This document shows positions 9,335-17,432 of a stretch of DNA of 64,000 nucleotides, one piece after another. Source of the stretch: Candidatus Deianiraea vastatrix. Its GTDB lineage: Bacteria; Pseudomonadota; Alphaproteobacteria; Rickettsiales; Deianiraeaceae. A program made the position numbers and the translations under genes. Where the stretch lies: NCBI RefSeq assembly GCF_007993655.1, contig NZ_CP029077.1:614744-678743 (forward strand), in the 5' to 3' direction. Positions within the stretch are counted from its first letter, which is position 1, and every line of letters begins with the position of its first letter. Below the pieces are notes generated by a model, which saw only the letters and a program-made list of their open reading frames with translations, ran no database searches and had not been told where the DNA came from.

Positions 9335-10477
9335 TTAATCAATATTAATATTATACTCTTTAATTAATTTCCAATAGCTGCCGTTGTCGTAGTGCTTTAG
9401 GTCATTAAGTGTTAGTTTTTGAAAAATTATATATGAATCTTTCGCAACATTTGCACCATGAGCTTGCATTCCATTTGTCTCAGAAACAAGATAATAGTAA
9501 TTTCCATTTTTGACTATCCAAAAACTACCTCGTGCAATCTTTTCATCTGAATGATTGATGTTAAATATCTGATTTGGATATTTTTTAATATTGTCATTTA
9601 ATATATTATGATTTAAACATTTAGAATTGTGATACAATGTATAAAACTTAAATTCACTATCATTTTTCAATAAATCTTGAATAAAATGGTAAGATTTATT
9701 ATACTCTAAATAATACCTATCTATATCGCAATTAAGATTTTTTTGATGAAAAAATAAAGGCTTATCAATAGCATCATCTCCAGTCATTCTTAATTGCGTC
9801 GATGGACATTCACTATGCCCAACCCTTGTAATCTTCAATAAATGCTTTTCCTTTATAAGAGTTAATAAAACATCAATAAGATCGCTACTAATTATTACCG
9901 TTTGCGGCTGACAACGATGAATTTCCGGTATCCTATAATGCCCACTTTCCATAACACTTCTTAATAATGGCTTGGCTAACTTGTATATTTTCCTATCAAA
10001 AAACCAATTCGTCCTATATAAATATACCCAAATCGCCGTAATACACACTAGTAAAAATACTAAAAATCCCTTTAGCGTAATTCTAATTAACATAATTTTT
10101 AACTTCAAATTTACTAAACTAAGATTATACTTTATTTTATTTTGCAAGTTTTTTCTGAAAATTGAAAAACTACTAACACGCTTAATACCCAATTTACCCG
10201 CATACAACCTATCTAAATCAAGTAATACCCTTTTTACCTCCTTGTAATATACCCTGCCCTTCTCGTTTAAAACAAGCTTGTTTTTCACCCTATCGAACAA
10301 TAAAAACCCTAAATCAGTCTCCAAAGATGATATCTGTTTTGATATAGTTGTCGCAGAAATACAATTCCTGGTTGCCGCATCGTTCACAGAATTGCCACAT
10401 TCTACAGTTGCGCAAAATCCCTTTAATGAATTTTCAACCTGCATACTAAATATAAAATCTATAGCATTGAAGGACAA
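9335..10477 (-). CDS. LysR-type HTH region joined in frame to membrane-anchored copy 2 of the pair
   Basis: 380-residue open frame with two unlike parts. Residues 15-100 form a LysR-type winged helix-turn-helix: SVNDAATRNCISATTISKQ is the HTH, then LETDLGFLLFDR and the wing VLNEKGRVYYKE. The usual effector-binding domain is missing. After a 30-residue linker, Met129 begins a protein almost identical at its N-terminus to the neighbouring 251-residue copy (membrane helix about 137-154, YRTNWFFDRKI, soluble domain). It could be a membrane-tethered regulator, or a broken lysR running by chance into a gene that really starts at ATG 10093. A TATAAT box at 10129-10124, just upstream of that ATG, favours the second view. 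Confidence 0.55.
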   Translation of the reverse strand: MSFNAIDFIFSMQVENSLKGFCATVECGNSVNDAATRNCISATTISKQISSLETDLGFLLFDRVKNKLVLNEKGRVYYKEVKRVLLDLDRLYAGKLGIKRVSSFSIFRKNLQNKIKYNLSLVNLKLKIMLIRITLKGFLVFLLVCITAIWVYLYRTNWFFDRKIYKLAKPLLRSVMESGHYRIPEIHRCQPQTVIISSDLIDVLLTLIKEKHLLKITRVGHSECPSTQLRMTGDDAIDKPLFFHQKNLNCDIDRYYLEYNKSYHFIQDLLKNDSEFKFYTLYHNSKCLNHNILNDNIKKYPNQIFNINHSDEKIARGSFWIVKNGNYYYLVSETNGMQAHGANVAKDSYIIFQKLTLNDLKHYDNGSYWKLIKEYNINID

Positions 10478-10627
10478 GATTATAGATATAGTGAGGATGA
10501 TGGCTTACTAGGAAAGGATTTTTCATAATGTAAAAATATTAAAAACAATTAAAATAATATTCATTTTTAAAAAACATTTGACAAATAAAATTTTTCTTAC
10601 AGAAATTCAACAGCTTTTGTTATTAAC

Positions 10628-12037
10628 GTGGAATTTGATCTTGTTGTAATTGGCGCAGGGCCAGGTGGTTATGTTGCTGCAATTCGTGCTGCTCAGCTTG
10701 GGCTTAAAACTGCAATAATTGAGCGTGAAAATCTCGGTGGAATATGTCTAAATTGGGGGTGCATTCCAACTAAAGCCTTGCTTCGCTCGGCTGAAGTTTT
10801 TCATCTTGCAAAACATGGTGAAGATTTTGGTGTAAATACAGGAAATGTAAAAGCTGATCTTGAAAAAATGGTCGCAAGATCCAGAGGTGTTTCGAAAACT
10901 TTATCCGGCGGAATAGCAGGTCTTATGCGTAAAAACAAAATAGAGGCAATAAATGGCTTTGCAAGCCTTATTTCTAAAAACGAAATTGAGGTAAAAAGTG
11001 ATACAGAAACTAAGAAAATTAATGCAAAATATATAATTTTGGCAACAGGCGCGCGCGCAAGACATCTTGCCGGATTTGAGCCAGATGGCGATAGAATATG
11101 GACTTATCGCGAGGCTTTAACACCTAAATTTGAACCAAAAACCTTAGCCGTAGTTGGAAGTGGTGCAATTGGCTCGGAATTTGCCTATTTTTACAATACA
11201 ATAGGCGTAAAAGTCACTCTTCTTGAAGTTGCAAATAGAATATTACCGGCAGAAGATGCAGAGGTTTCAGAATTGGTCAAAAAATCATTTGAAAAAGAAG
11301 GAATGACGGTAAATACCAGCGTTAAAATAAACTCTATCACAAAAGAAAGGAAGTGTGTAAATCTTCATTTTGAACTTGATGGGAAGGTAAAAAATGAAAC
11401 CTTTGATGCAGTAATTATGGCAGTTGGCGTAGTGCCAAATACTGAAAATATCGGGCTTGAAAAAGCTGGCGTTGCAAAAGATGAGAAAAATCTTGTAAAA
11501 GTCGATAAATTTTTACAAACAAATATCGATAATATCTACGCAATTGGCGATATAGTTCAAGGACCATGGCTTGCTCATAAAGCATCACATGAAGGCGTTA
11601 TAGCTGCTGAGAAAATCGCGGAAAAAATGAAAAAATTTGATGCAAAACACACGCACCCAATAATTCGCGAAAACATCCCTGGATGCACATATTGCCATCC
11701 TCAAATTGCAAGCATAGGCTTTACGGAAGAAAAAGCGCGCGAAAAATATAAAACAATAAAAGTTGGAAAATTTCCCCTTATGGCAAATGGAAAATCCGTT
11801 GCTCTTGGCGATACAAATGGCTTTATAAAAATCATTTTCGATGAAAAGACAGGTGAAATTTTAGGCTGTCATATGGTTGGTCCAGAAGTTACCGAAATGA
11901 TTCAAGGCATAGGAATTGCAAAACAAGCCGAACTTACGGAAGAAGATTTAATGCACACAATTTTTGCTCATCCAACAGTTAGCGAGTCAATTCACGAAGC
12001 AGTTTTATCTGCATTTGGGAAGGCTTTGCATTTTTAA
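10628..12037 (+). CDS. lpd: Dihydrolipoyl dehydrogenase (E3)
   Basis: FAD flavoenzyme that reoxidises the lipoyl groups of pyruvate or 2-oxoglutarate dehydrogenase, passing electrons to NAD. Standard length (469 aa). The FAD Rossmann motif GAGPGG is at residues 9-14, the redox disulfide lies in GGICLNWGCIPTKALL, the NAD-binding GSGAIGSEFAY follows near 177, the second FAD motif YAIGD near 303, and the active-site His-Glu pair is in AHPTVSESIHEAV near the end. The start is a GTG at 10628, the codon that gives the family's normal N-terminus. Alone in its neighbourhood, without E1/E2 genes. The family is clear; which complex it serves cannot be told here. Confidence 0.95.
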   Translation: MEFDLVVIGAGPGGYVAAIRAAQLGLKTAIIERENLGGICLNWGCIPTKALLRSAEVFHLAKHGEDFGVNTGNVKADLEKMVARSRGVSKTLSGGIAGLMRKNKIEAINGFASLISKNEIEVKSDTETKKINAKYIILATGARARHLAGFEPDGDRIWTYREALTPKFEPKTLAVVGSGAIGSEFAYFYNTIGVKVTLLEVANRILPAEDAEVSELVKKSFEKEGMTVNTSVKINSITKERKCVNLHFELDGKVKNETFDAVIMAVGVVPNTENIGLEKAGVAKDEKNLVKVDKFLQTNIDNIYAIGDIVQGPWLAHKASHEGVIAAEKIAEKMKKFDAKHTHPIIRENIPGCTYCHPQIASIGFTEEKAREKYKTIKVGKFPLMANGKSVALGDTNGFIKIIFDEKTGEILGCHMVGPEVTEMIQGIGIAKQAELTEEDLMHTIFAHPTVSESIHEAVLSAFGKALHF

Positions 12038-12223
12038 TAAAATCGTATTTTTAAGATCTTATATTTTTGTTGACTATATCCATTTATCATGAAACTTCTG
12101 TAAGATAAAGAAGCAAATACATCAATATAGCTAAGCCTAGTTTCGTAGGAATTAATACCCAGTAAGTAAAAACCAGAAATTGGTACAAATTATTTGAGTG
12201 TAGAAATAATTTTGTGATATAAA

Positions 12224-12880
12224 TTATTTTTGATAATTAAACTTATCAACCGCATTTTTAAGTGCTTTATCACCATCGTGAATAACGCCTTCAATTGCAA
12301 TAACTTCGATATTTTTTACACCAAGGAAACTAAATACAGTTTTTAAATACGAGTCATTATGATTCATTAATTTCATATCATTATTCTCAGAATAAATTCC
12401 GCCACTAGAAGTAACAACTATAACTTTTTTAGTGTTAAGCAATCCAACAGGTTTTCCATTTTCATATTTAAAAGTCACTCCAGCTCTAACTATATGATCA
12501 ATGTAGGCTTTAAGAGATGATGGAACAGAAAAATTAATCATAGGAGATGCAATAATTGCAATATCTGACGAGTTTAATTGTAAAATTAAATCATCTGAAA
12601 GCTTTATTTTATTTTTTATTTTTTTGTCATGTTTGTCTTTTGGAGTATAAAACGCTGCAATTTCTTCAGATGTTAAATGAGGAATTGGATTTTTTGCAAG
12701 ATCCCTTATGGAAATATTAACATTGTTTTCTTTTGCTTTAATTTTCTCAATAATTTGATTTACCGCTCTTTTTGTAAATGAATCTTTTTCGCTATTTAAG
12801 CTTGAATTAATAACCAAAATATTCGTTGCAAAGGCATTAGATGCTGTAAAAAGAAAGAAAAGAAGAGCAAAAATTTTCAT
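12224..12880 (-). CDS. AzoR-type NAD(P)H:quinone/azo oxidoreductase with a signal peptide
   Basis: Flavodoxin-fold FMN oxidoreductase of the AzoR family (218 aa). Matching signatures are NILVINSSL at the FMN phosphate loop, SPMINFSVPSSLKAYIDHI and RAGVTFKYENGKPVGLL, and the TSSGGIYS strand. What is odd is the N-terminus: Lys, a hydrophobic run and FTASNAFA form a typical Sec signal peptide with cleavage after Ala before TNILV, exactly where cytoplasmic AzoR proteins begin. The mature enzyme would therefore be periplasmic, where it would need FMN and reductant from elsewhere. I take the second ATG (12880) as start; the first is two codons earlier (12886). It faces trpS across a shared 60-base divergent region. 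Confidence 0.8.
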   Translation of the reverse strand: MKIFALLFFLFTASNAFATNILVINSSLNSEKDSFTKRAVNQIIEKIKAKENNVNISIRDLAKNPIPHLTSEEIAAFYTPKDKHDKKIKNKIKLSDDLILQLNSSDIAIIASPMINFSVPSSLKAYIDHIVRAGVTFKYENGKPVGLLNTKKVIVVTSSGGIYSENNDMKLMNHNDSYLKTVFSFLGVKNIEVIAIEGVIHDGDKALKNAVDKFNYQK

Positions 12881-12920
12881 ATACAAATAGATGTTTTTTA
12901 GAGGGTATATATATAATTTT

Positions 12921-12949
12921 AATAATCAAGTTTTATTTTCTTGATTATT
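12921..12949. repeat. Inverted repeat between divergent azoreductase-like gene and trpS
   Basis: AATAATCAAG (12921-12930) and its exact complement CTTGATTATT (12940-12949), nine bases apart. Each arm contains a CTTGATT that can serve as a -35 for the gene on its side, so the palindrome may simply be two back-to-back promoters; it could also be an operator. Confidence 0.4.
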
Positions 12950-12988
12950 AATTTTTCTAAATTAACTTGGTATAAATATTGGAATTTT

Positions 12989-14389
12989 ATGTCAAAAACA
13001 GTCATTTCCGGCATGCAGCCTAGTGGAATTTTACATCTTGGAAACTACATTGGTGCTATTTTAAATTGGAAGTCTGTAATTGCAAAAAACCCAGACTGGG
13101 ACTACTATTTTATGGCAGTTGACCTGCATAGTTTAACATCTTTAAAAGATGGCGAAAAATTACGCAGTAATATAATTGATGCGGCAATTTGCTATTGCGC
13201 CTCTGGAATTGACTTTTCACGCGACAATATATCGATTTTTCAGCAGTCAAAAAACAAAAATCATGCCGAACTTGGCTGGATTTTACAGACAATAACACCA
13301 ATTGGCTGGCTTGAGCGCATGACCCAGTTTAAAGACAAAAAAGCCATGATAAACACTAAGCTTTTAGGCATTTCAAAGGCTATGCAAAGCTTGCAGCGTG
13401 AATGCGAAGATTACATAACTTCAAGGCTTGAGGAGGTTTTTGATATACGCTCAAATACTGCAAAAATCCGTGCAAATATCGGGGAAATTGTGCAAAGTAA
13501 TACCTATCAATTTTCGGATCTTTTTAGAACTGCTGAGGAAATTTTTGCAGAAAAACTTGGAATTAGTGACTTTAATCAGCAAAAACATGGTGATTTTATG
13601 CGTGAAATAGCCAAACATTGCAGCGAAAAAGCACGCGAGTATAAAATGCTTGATTTTGAAAAACAGCAAGAACAAAGTGCCTCTAGCGAAAATATAAACA
13701 CTGGACTTTTTACATATCCAGCCCTAATGGCGGCCGATATTCTCTTATATGATGCTGATTTTGTGCCAGTTGGGGATGACCAAAAACAGCATATTGAATT
13801 TACGCGCGACATCGCAAATCGCTTTAACAATCTTTACGCAAATGGAGCAAAAAAGTCCGATATAATGGGCAAAATTGCTCAGCAAATTCGTGGAAATGCT
13901 GACGGTGAAAACTGCCTTAAACTGCCAGAGGCGATAATCATGGAGGGCTCGCGAATTATGTCTCTTACTGACGGCACGAAGAAAATGAGTAAGTCAGATC
14001 CGTCGGATGCATCGCGGATTTTGCTTACTGACACAAACGATGAAATTGCGAAAAAAATCTCTCGTGCAAAGACAGATTCAATTCGTGGGGTGTATTACGA
14101 CATTGAAAATCGCCCAGATATATCGAATTTAATTCAGATTTTGGCGTCAACTACTAAAAAAAGCCGCGAGGAAATTGAAATTGACTGCAAAGATTTTACA
14201 ACAAAACAGTTTAAAGATACCATTACCGATGCGTTAATTAGCGAGATTTCGCCAATTCGCGAAAACATTGAAAAAATGCGTCAGGACAAAGGGGAAATTG
14301 TAAAAATTCTTCAAAAAGGGGTCAAAAAATCAATAGAAAAAAGCGAAATCGTTATGGAAAAAGTGCGGAAGTTGGTTGGGGTTGATTAG
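12989..14389 (+). CDS. trpS: Tryptophanyl-tRNA synthetase with a large internal insertion
   Basis: Class I synthetase charging tRNA-Trp. From ATG 12989 it reads MSKTVISGMQPSG, then the HLGN form of the HIGH motif, GLFTYPALMAADILLY, VPVGDDQKQH and the KMSKS loop (KKMSKSDPSD). At 466 residues it is about 130 longer than normal TrpRS (about 330). The excess lies in one place: after MTQFKDK (residues 111-117) and before the GLFTYP segment (about 238) there are about 119 extra, mostly helical and charged residues with no similarity I can recognise. All catalytic motifs flanking it are intact, so the enzyme should be active. A longer frame from TTG 12941 starts inside the inverted repeat and is rejected. 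Confidence 0.92.
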   Translation: MSKTVISGMQPSGILHLGNYIGAILNWKSVIAKNPDWDYYFMAVDLHSLTSLKDGEKLRSNIIDAAICYCASGIDFSRDNISIFQQSKNKNHAELGWILQTITPIGWLERMTQFKDKKAMINTKLLGISKAMQSLQRECEDYITSRLEEVFDIRSNTAKIRANIGEIVQSNTYQFSDLFRTAEEIFAEKLGISDFNQQKHGDFMREIAKHCSEKAREYKMLDFEKQQEQSASSENINTGLFTYPALMAADILLYDADFVPVGDDQKQHIEFTRDIANRFNNLYANGAKKSDIMGKIAQQIRGNADGENCLKLPEAIIMEGSRIMSLTDGTKKMSKSDPSDASRILLTDTNDEIAKKISRAKTDSIRGVYYDIENRPDISNLIQILASTTKKSREEIEIDCKDFTTKQFKDTITDALISEISPIRENIEKMRQDKGEIVKILQKGVKKSIEKSEIVMEKVRKLVGVD

Positions 14390-14393
14390 ATGT

Positions 14394-14834
14394 ATGAGTA
14401 ATAATATTCCACCAGAAGATAAAGATTTTATTCGCAGAGTTAATATTCCACCAGAAGATAAAGCGTTTATTCGCAGATCTATAATGCAACATTTGGCAAA
14501 TAAAACAGAAGCAAGTCATGCCATTTCTGATTTTGTTGAGTCAATTTTCAAGATAATTATCATTATTCCACAATTTACTATAACATTTTTAATTTTGTCA
14601 ATTTTTATAGTTGCAGATTGGAAGATTTTTAAAATATTATTTGAGCTTGAAAGTGATTTTAATAAACTGTCTATCATAATGAATGATGGTAATTCAAGGT
14701 ATATAATTGCATTTCTGATATTGCAATTATTTTTATTTTCCACAAGATTTGGTGTAAAATCTACAATGCAATTACTTGATAAAATTAAATCTATTTTTTC
14801 CAAAAACAAAATCACTTCCCCAAAACAGCAATGA
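14394..14834 (+). CDS. Unknown membrane protein with a tandem N-terminal repeat
   Basis: 146-residue protein of unknown family. It opens with a perfect-period tandem repeat of 13 residues (NIPPEDKDFIRRV, then NIPPEDKAFIRRS), continues as a polar helix, and has two hydrophobic segments (about residues 48-71 and 103-121), ending in a Lys-rich tail. The starts at 14376 (TTG, inside trpS) and 14390 (immediate stop) are rejected in favour of ATG 14394, five bases after the trpS stop, which suggests co-transcription with trpS. No function can be given. Its last 23 bases overlap a probable small relic on the opposite strand. Confidence 0.55.
   Translation: MSNNIPPEDKDFIRRVNIPPEDKAFIRRSIMQHLANKTEASHAISDFVESIFKIIIIIPQFTITFLILSIFIVADWKIFKILFELESDFNKLSIIMNDGNSRYIIAFLILQLFLFSTRFGVKSTMQLLDKIKSIFSKNKITSPKQQ
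14403..14480 (+). repeat. Two-unit 39-bp tandem repeat in the coding sequence
   Basis: Two adjacent 39-base units (14403-14441 and 14442-14480) encode near-identical 13-residue peptides NIPPEDK(D/A)FIRR(V/S). Differences are few, so the duplication is recent or kept homogeneous. Confidence 0.8.
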
Positions 14835-15011
14835 TTATCGTTGTTGCAAAACCGACAATTACGCCAAATTGTATATTTAGTTTTAAAGATCAAGGTTCTA
14901 TCAATTCACGAAAACACTTTCCATTGCTTCAAGTCTTGTCCATATTTGCTCATCCGTTAGACCTTCATTTTTTAACTTTCTCCATGCATTATGTGCCTGG
15001 GTTATTTTCAT
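14812..15011 (-). pseudogene. Probable relic of a small tail-anchored protein
   Basis: On the minus strand, ATG 15011 begins a 36-codon reading frame (MKITQAHNAWRKLKNEG, then LTDEQIWTRLEAMESVF) that stops abruptly. In the neighbouring frame the helix continues as FRELIEP, a stop, then a hydrophobic helix (about 20 residues ending IIIAVLGK) and a stop at 14812. A single frameshift plus one nonsense change would therefore have split a small helical protein with a C-terminal membrane anchor. A -35/-10 pair lies 21-48 bases upstream of the ATG. It may alternatively be a genuine 36-residue peptide; family unknown. Confidence 0.3.
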
Positions 15012-15031
15012 ATTTATAAAATATTTTTTTT

Positions 15032-15059
15032 ACTATATAGTCGTTTTTTTAAAAGTCAA
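15032..15059 (-). promoter_or_regulatory. Predicted promoter for the small minus-strand relic
   Basis: Minus-strand CTTGACT (-35 TTGACT at 15059-15054), 16-base spacer, TATAGT (15037-15032); start point near 15025, about 14 bases before ATG 15011. Confidence 0.45.
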
Positions 15060-15086
15060 GAACACCACAATCTCACAGCACACACC

Positions 15087-15113
15087 TTGACATTTAATTT
15101 TGCCACTTGTAAT
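15087..15113 (+). promoter_or_regulatory. Predicted promoter for the small membrane protein at 15159
   Basis: TTGACA (15087-15092) and TGTAAT (15108-15113) with a short 15-base spacer, about 45 bases before the ATG at 15159. Confidence 0.4.
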
Positions 15114-15158
15114 GCTGGTTTATGGCGTGTTTTGCATCTTTAAAATTGTGATTGTTTT

Positions 15159-15383
15159 ATGCTCAAGTTTTTGGTAATTTTGCTCTATATTGTGATATTT
15201 TTTGGCTCCGCTGTGTGCCCGTATAGAGACTTGCCAATTATCGTCTTTTATGTTGTGTTTTTTTCAATTGGTGTACTTTGTTTATTATTTAGTTACAGCG
15301 ATGATTTATATGTAAATTTCTTCGATCCAGACAAGCTTTCGCATCAAAAATACCATGTGAAAAAAGATAAAAATAGTAAATAA
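15159..15383 (+). CDS. Small two-helix membrane protein, unknown
   Basis: 74 residues with two hydrophobic segments (about 2-20 and 26-46) and a basic tail ending KYHVKKDKNSK. It follows a promoter-like TTGACA/TGTAAT pair and stops four bases before the converging TPR gene. I do not recognise the family; the size and composition suggest an accessory membrane peptide. Its reality rests on the promoter, the clear membrane pattern and the lack of a better frame in this interval. Confidence 0.45.
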   Translation: MLKFLVILLYIVIFFGSAVCPYRDLPIIVFYVVFFSIGVLCLLFSYSDDLYVNFFDPDKLSHQKYHVKKDKNSK

Positions 15384-15387
15384 AACT

Positions 15388-16314
15388 CTACTTTTTTAGC
15401 TCTTTAGATAAAGTTTCCACATGAGACTTCTCCTCTTTTGTTTTGGCATTTTTCTTTGCATAAACAAAATATTTTTGAAATTTATCCATGTATACGGAAT
15501 TCTTCGTTTCAAGATATAATCGATAGTTTGCAAGAGATATGTTGTAACTTAGCAAGAAATCTGCCTCAATAGATAAATTTCCTATTTTTTCAATAGTAGA
15601 TATTGCTTCATGGTATTTTTTTAACTCAATGTATACACTTGCAAGATTGTTTTTTGCAGTCAAATTACTTGGTGCCATTTTTTCATATTTTTGACAGTAA
15701 TTCAAAGCCTGCGAAAATTCTTTTAATTCTATATAACAAATACATATTCCACCATATAAATCAACAAAAAGTCCATTTGCCATATCTTCTTTATTGTTGA
15801 TATTTTTGCTATTAAATTCATCCCATTCTTTTTTGTCAACCTTGTTAAACTCATTCATTGCAGCAAAGTAATCAATATTTGCATTTTTATACATCTTTAA
15901 TTTTTGATAAATACCTGCGCGCTGAGCAAGAATCGAGCCACTAAATATTTTATTTTTTTTATCATCCAAATTTATCGCTGTTGACAAATCTGCCAAAACC
16001 TGATTATATTTGTCTGTATACAAATACAAAGTCGCCCTATTTACATAGTAGTAAAAATTTTTCGGATTAGCTTCTATTGCTTTATTTATTGAATCTATGG
16101 CGCAGGATTGATTGTTATGGGATGCGCAAATTGCAGATTTTAAAGCATAAAGTCTATCATCTTTGTTTGATTTTTTAATCATTTCATCGATACAATTCAT
16201 TGATTTTACCTCATCTCTCTCTTGAATATATTGAATACATTGCCTTATATCAAATGATAAACAATTGGAAATTTCTGCAAAAAATATCAGCAGAAATAAA
16301 ACACAAAACTTCAT
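15388..16314 (-). CDS. Exported TPR-repeat protein
   Basis: 308 residues from ATG 16314, which gives a clean Sec signal peptide (MKFCVLFLLIFFAEISNC) with a cysteine at the end that could also act as a weak lipobox; a frame extending to 16347 adds 11 residues before the signal and is rejected. The mature part is built of helix pairs with TPR-like spacing: ALKSAICASHNNQSCAIDSI, INKAIEANPKNFYYYVNRAT, LYTDKYNQVLADLSTAINL, and two more near the C-terminus (ALNYCQKYEKMAPSNLTAKN, YHEAISTIEKI). TPR arrays hold protein partners, here probably in the periplasm; the partner is unknown. Convergent with the small membrane protein. Confidence 0.7.
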   Translation of the reverse strand: MKFCVLFLLIFFAEISNCLSFDIRQCIQYIQERDEVKSMNCIDEMIKKSNKDDRLYALKSAICASHNNQSCAIDSINKAIEANPKNFYYYVNRATLYLYTDKYNQVLADLSTAINLDDKKNKIFSGSILAQRAGIYQKLKMYKNANIDYFAAMNEFNKVDKKEWDEFNSKNINNKEDMANGLFVDLYGGICICYIELKEFSQALNYCQKYEKMAPSNLTAKNNLASVYIELKKYHEAISTIEKIGNLSIEADFLLSYNISLANYRLYLETKNSVYMDKFQKYFVYAKKNAKTKEEKSHVETLSKELKK

Positions 16315-16455
16315 AATTCTTAACATATTAGTATATAAAAACAACAATTTTTTTTATATGCAAGTTTTATTTTAAGAAAAAAAATAAAAAAAAGCTTGAC
16401 TATAAAAAAAGTATAGTAAAGGCTAGTTCCAAAGTATAAGCGTTATATTGTTGAA

Positions 16456-16839
16456 ATGCCTACTATTAATCAAATTGTTAGAAAAGGAAGATCTTCTAAA
16501 CCTTGGAAAAGTAAGTCTCCTGCACTTACAGGTGCACCTCAGAAAAGAGGAGTATGTGTTAAAGTGTACACAACTACACCAAAAAAACCAAATTCAGCCT
16601 TACGTAAAGTTGCCAGAGTTAGACTTTCAAATGGATTTGAAGTTATAGCTTACATCGGTGGCGAAGGTCATAACCTTCAAGAACACTCTGTTGTATTAAT
16701 GCGTGGAGGTAGAGTAAAAGATTTACCGGGTGTTCGTTATCACATCGTAAGAGGAGCGCTTGATACCGCTGGTGTGAAAGATAGAAAATGTGGAAGGTCA
16801 AAATATGGAGCAAAAATGCCAAAAAAGGATAAAAAATAA
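16456..16839 (+). CDS. rpsL: 30S ribosomal protein S12
   Basis: S12 (127 aa) sits at the decoding centre. Sequence is strongly conserved: [12 protein letters not shown], the [16 protein letters not shown] loop with the lysine whose mutation gives streptomycin resistance, [10 protein letters not shown] and the second resistance loop [13 protein letters not shown]. First gene of a seven-gene ribosomal block. A CTTGACT at 16395-16401 and a TATAGT at 16412-16417 lie upstream, but with only 10 bases between them, so the promoter is uncertain. No Shine-Dalgarno sequence precedes the ATG. Confidence 0.98.
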   Translation: MPTINQIVRKGRSSKPWKSKSPALTGAPQKRGVCVKVYTTTPKKPNSALRKVARVRLSNGFEVIAYIGGEGHNLQEHSVVLMRGGRVKDLPGVRYHIVRGALDTAGVKDRKCGRSKYGAKMPKKDKK

Positions 16840-16858
16840 TATGTTGTAATATATCTAT

Positions 16859-17374
16859 ATGAATCTCAATAGAAAAATAAAACCTGACTTTATTTATAAC
16901 AGCCAACTTGTTGCAAGAATAATTAACAAAATTATGTTAAATGGTAACAAATCTATCGCTGAGAAAATATTTTACTCAGCATTCTCAAAGATTTTAGATG
17001 ATGTTAAATCTGATTCTCAGCAATTTCATCTTGATGGCTTGGAGGAAAATGATAGAAATTCTCCTGTTAAAGTACTAGAGTTCATTTTGTCAAAAATAAC
17101 ACCAACAGTTGAATTAAGAAGTAAGCGTGTTGGCGGAAGTAATTACAATATACCATGCCCTGTTGATCAAAAAAGAGGGCTTTCAATTGCAATAAATTGG
17201 CTTATATCCGCTTTTAGGTCAAGAAATGAAAAAACTGCTATTGATAGACTTGTTAAAGAGATGTATGACATATTATCAAACAGAGGAACAGCTGTTAAAA
17301 GTATGTTAGATAATAAGAAAATGGCCGAGGCAAATAAAGCATTTTCTCATCTTTTAAATGGAAAGAAAAAGTAG
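16859..17374 (+). CDS. rpsG: 30S ribosomal protein S7
   Basis: S7 (171 aa) organises the 3' domain of 16S rRNA. Core motifs are present: INKIMLNGNKSIAEKIFY, VELRSKRVGGSNYNIP, ISAFRSRNEKTAIDRL and MAEANKAFSHL. It is about 15 residues longer than the usual S7, most of it in the segment around residues 45-65. Nineteen bases after rpsL. In most bacteria fusA and tuf follow; here L35 does, so the str operon is cut after its second gene. Confidence 0.97.
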   Translation: MNLNRKIKPDFIYNSQLVARIINKIMLNGNKSIAEKIFYSAFSKILDDVKSDSQQFHLDGLEENDRNSPVKVLEFILSKITPTVELRSKRVGGSNYNIPCPVDQKRGLSIAINWLISAFRSRNEKTAIDRLVKEMYDILSNRGTAVKSMLDNKKMAEANKAFSHLLNGKKK

Positions 17375-17432
17375 TTTTTTATTCTTGACTTTTATTTATT
17401 TTTAGTTTTGTTTTTGTAAATATTTTATTTTT

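Noticed and set aside
13428-13830. Frames on both strands inside the TrpRS insertion that might be a nested gene
   Set aside because: They are short, have no known motif and do not match the borders of the insertion; the trpS frame is continuous and better supported.
14831-15019. 62-codon plus-strand frame after the tandem-repeat membrane protein
   Set aside because: No domain and no promoter; the opposite strand has a more gene-like pattern with a good promoter.
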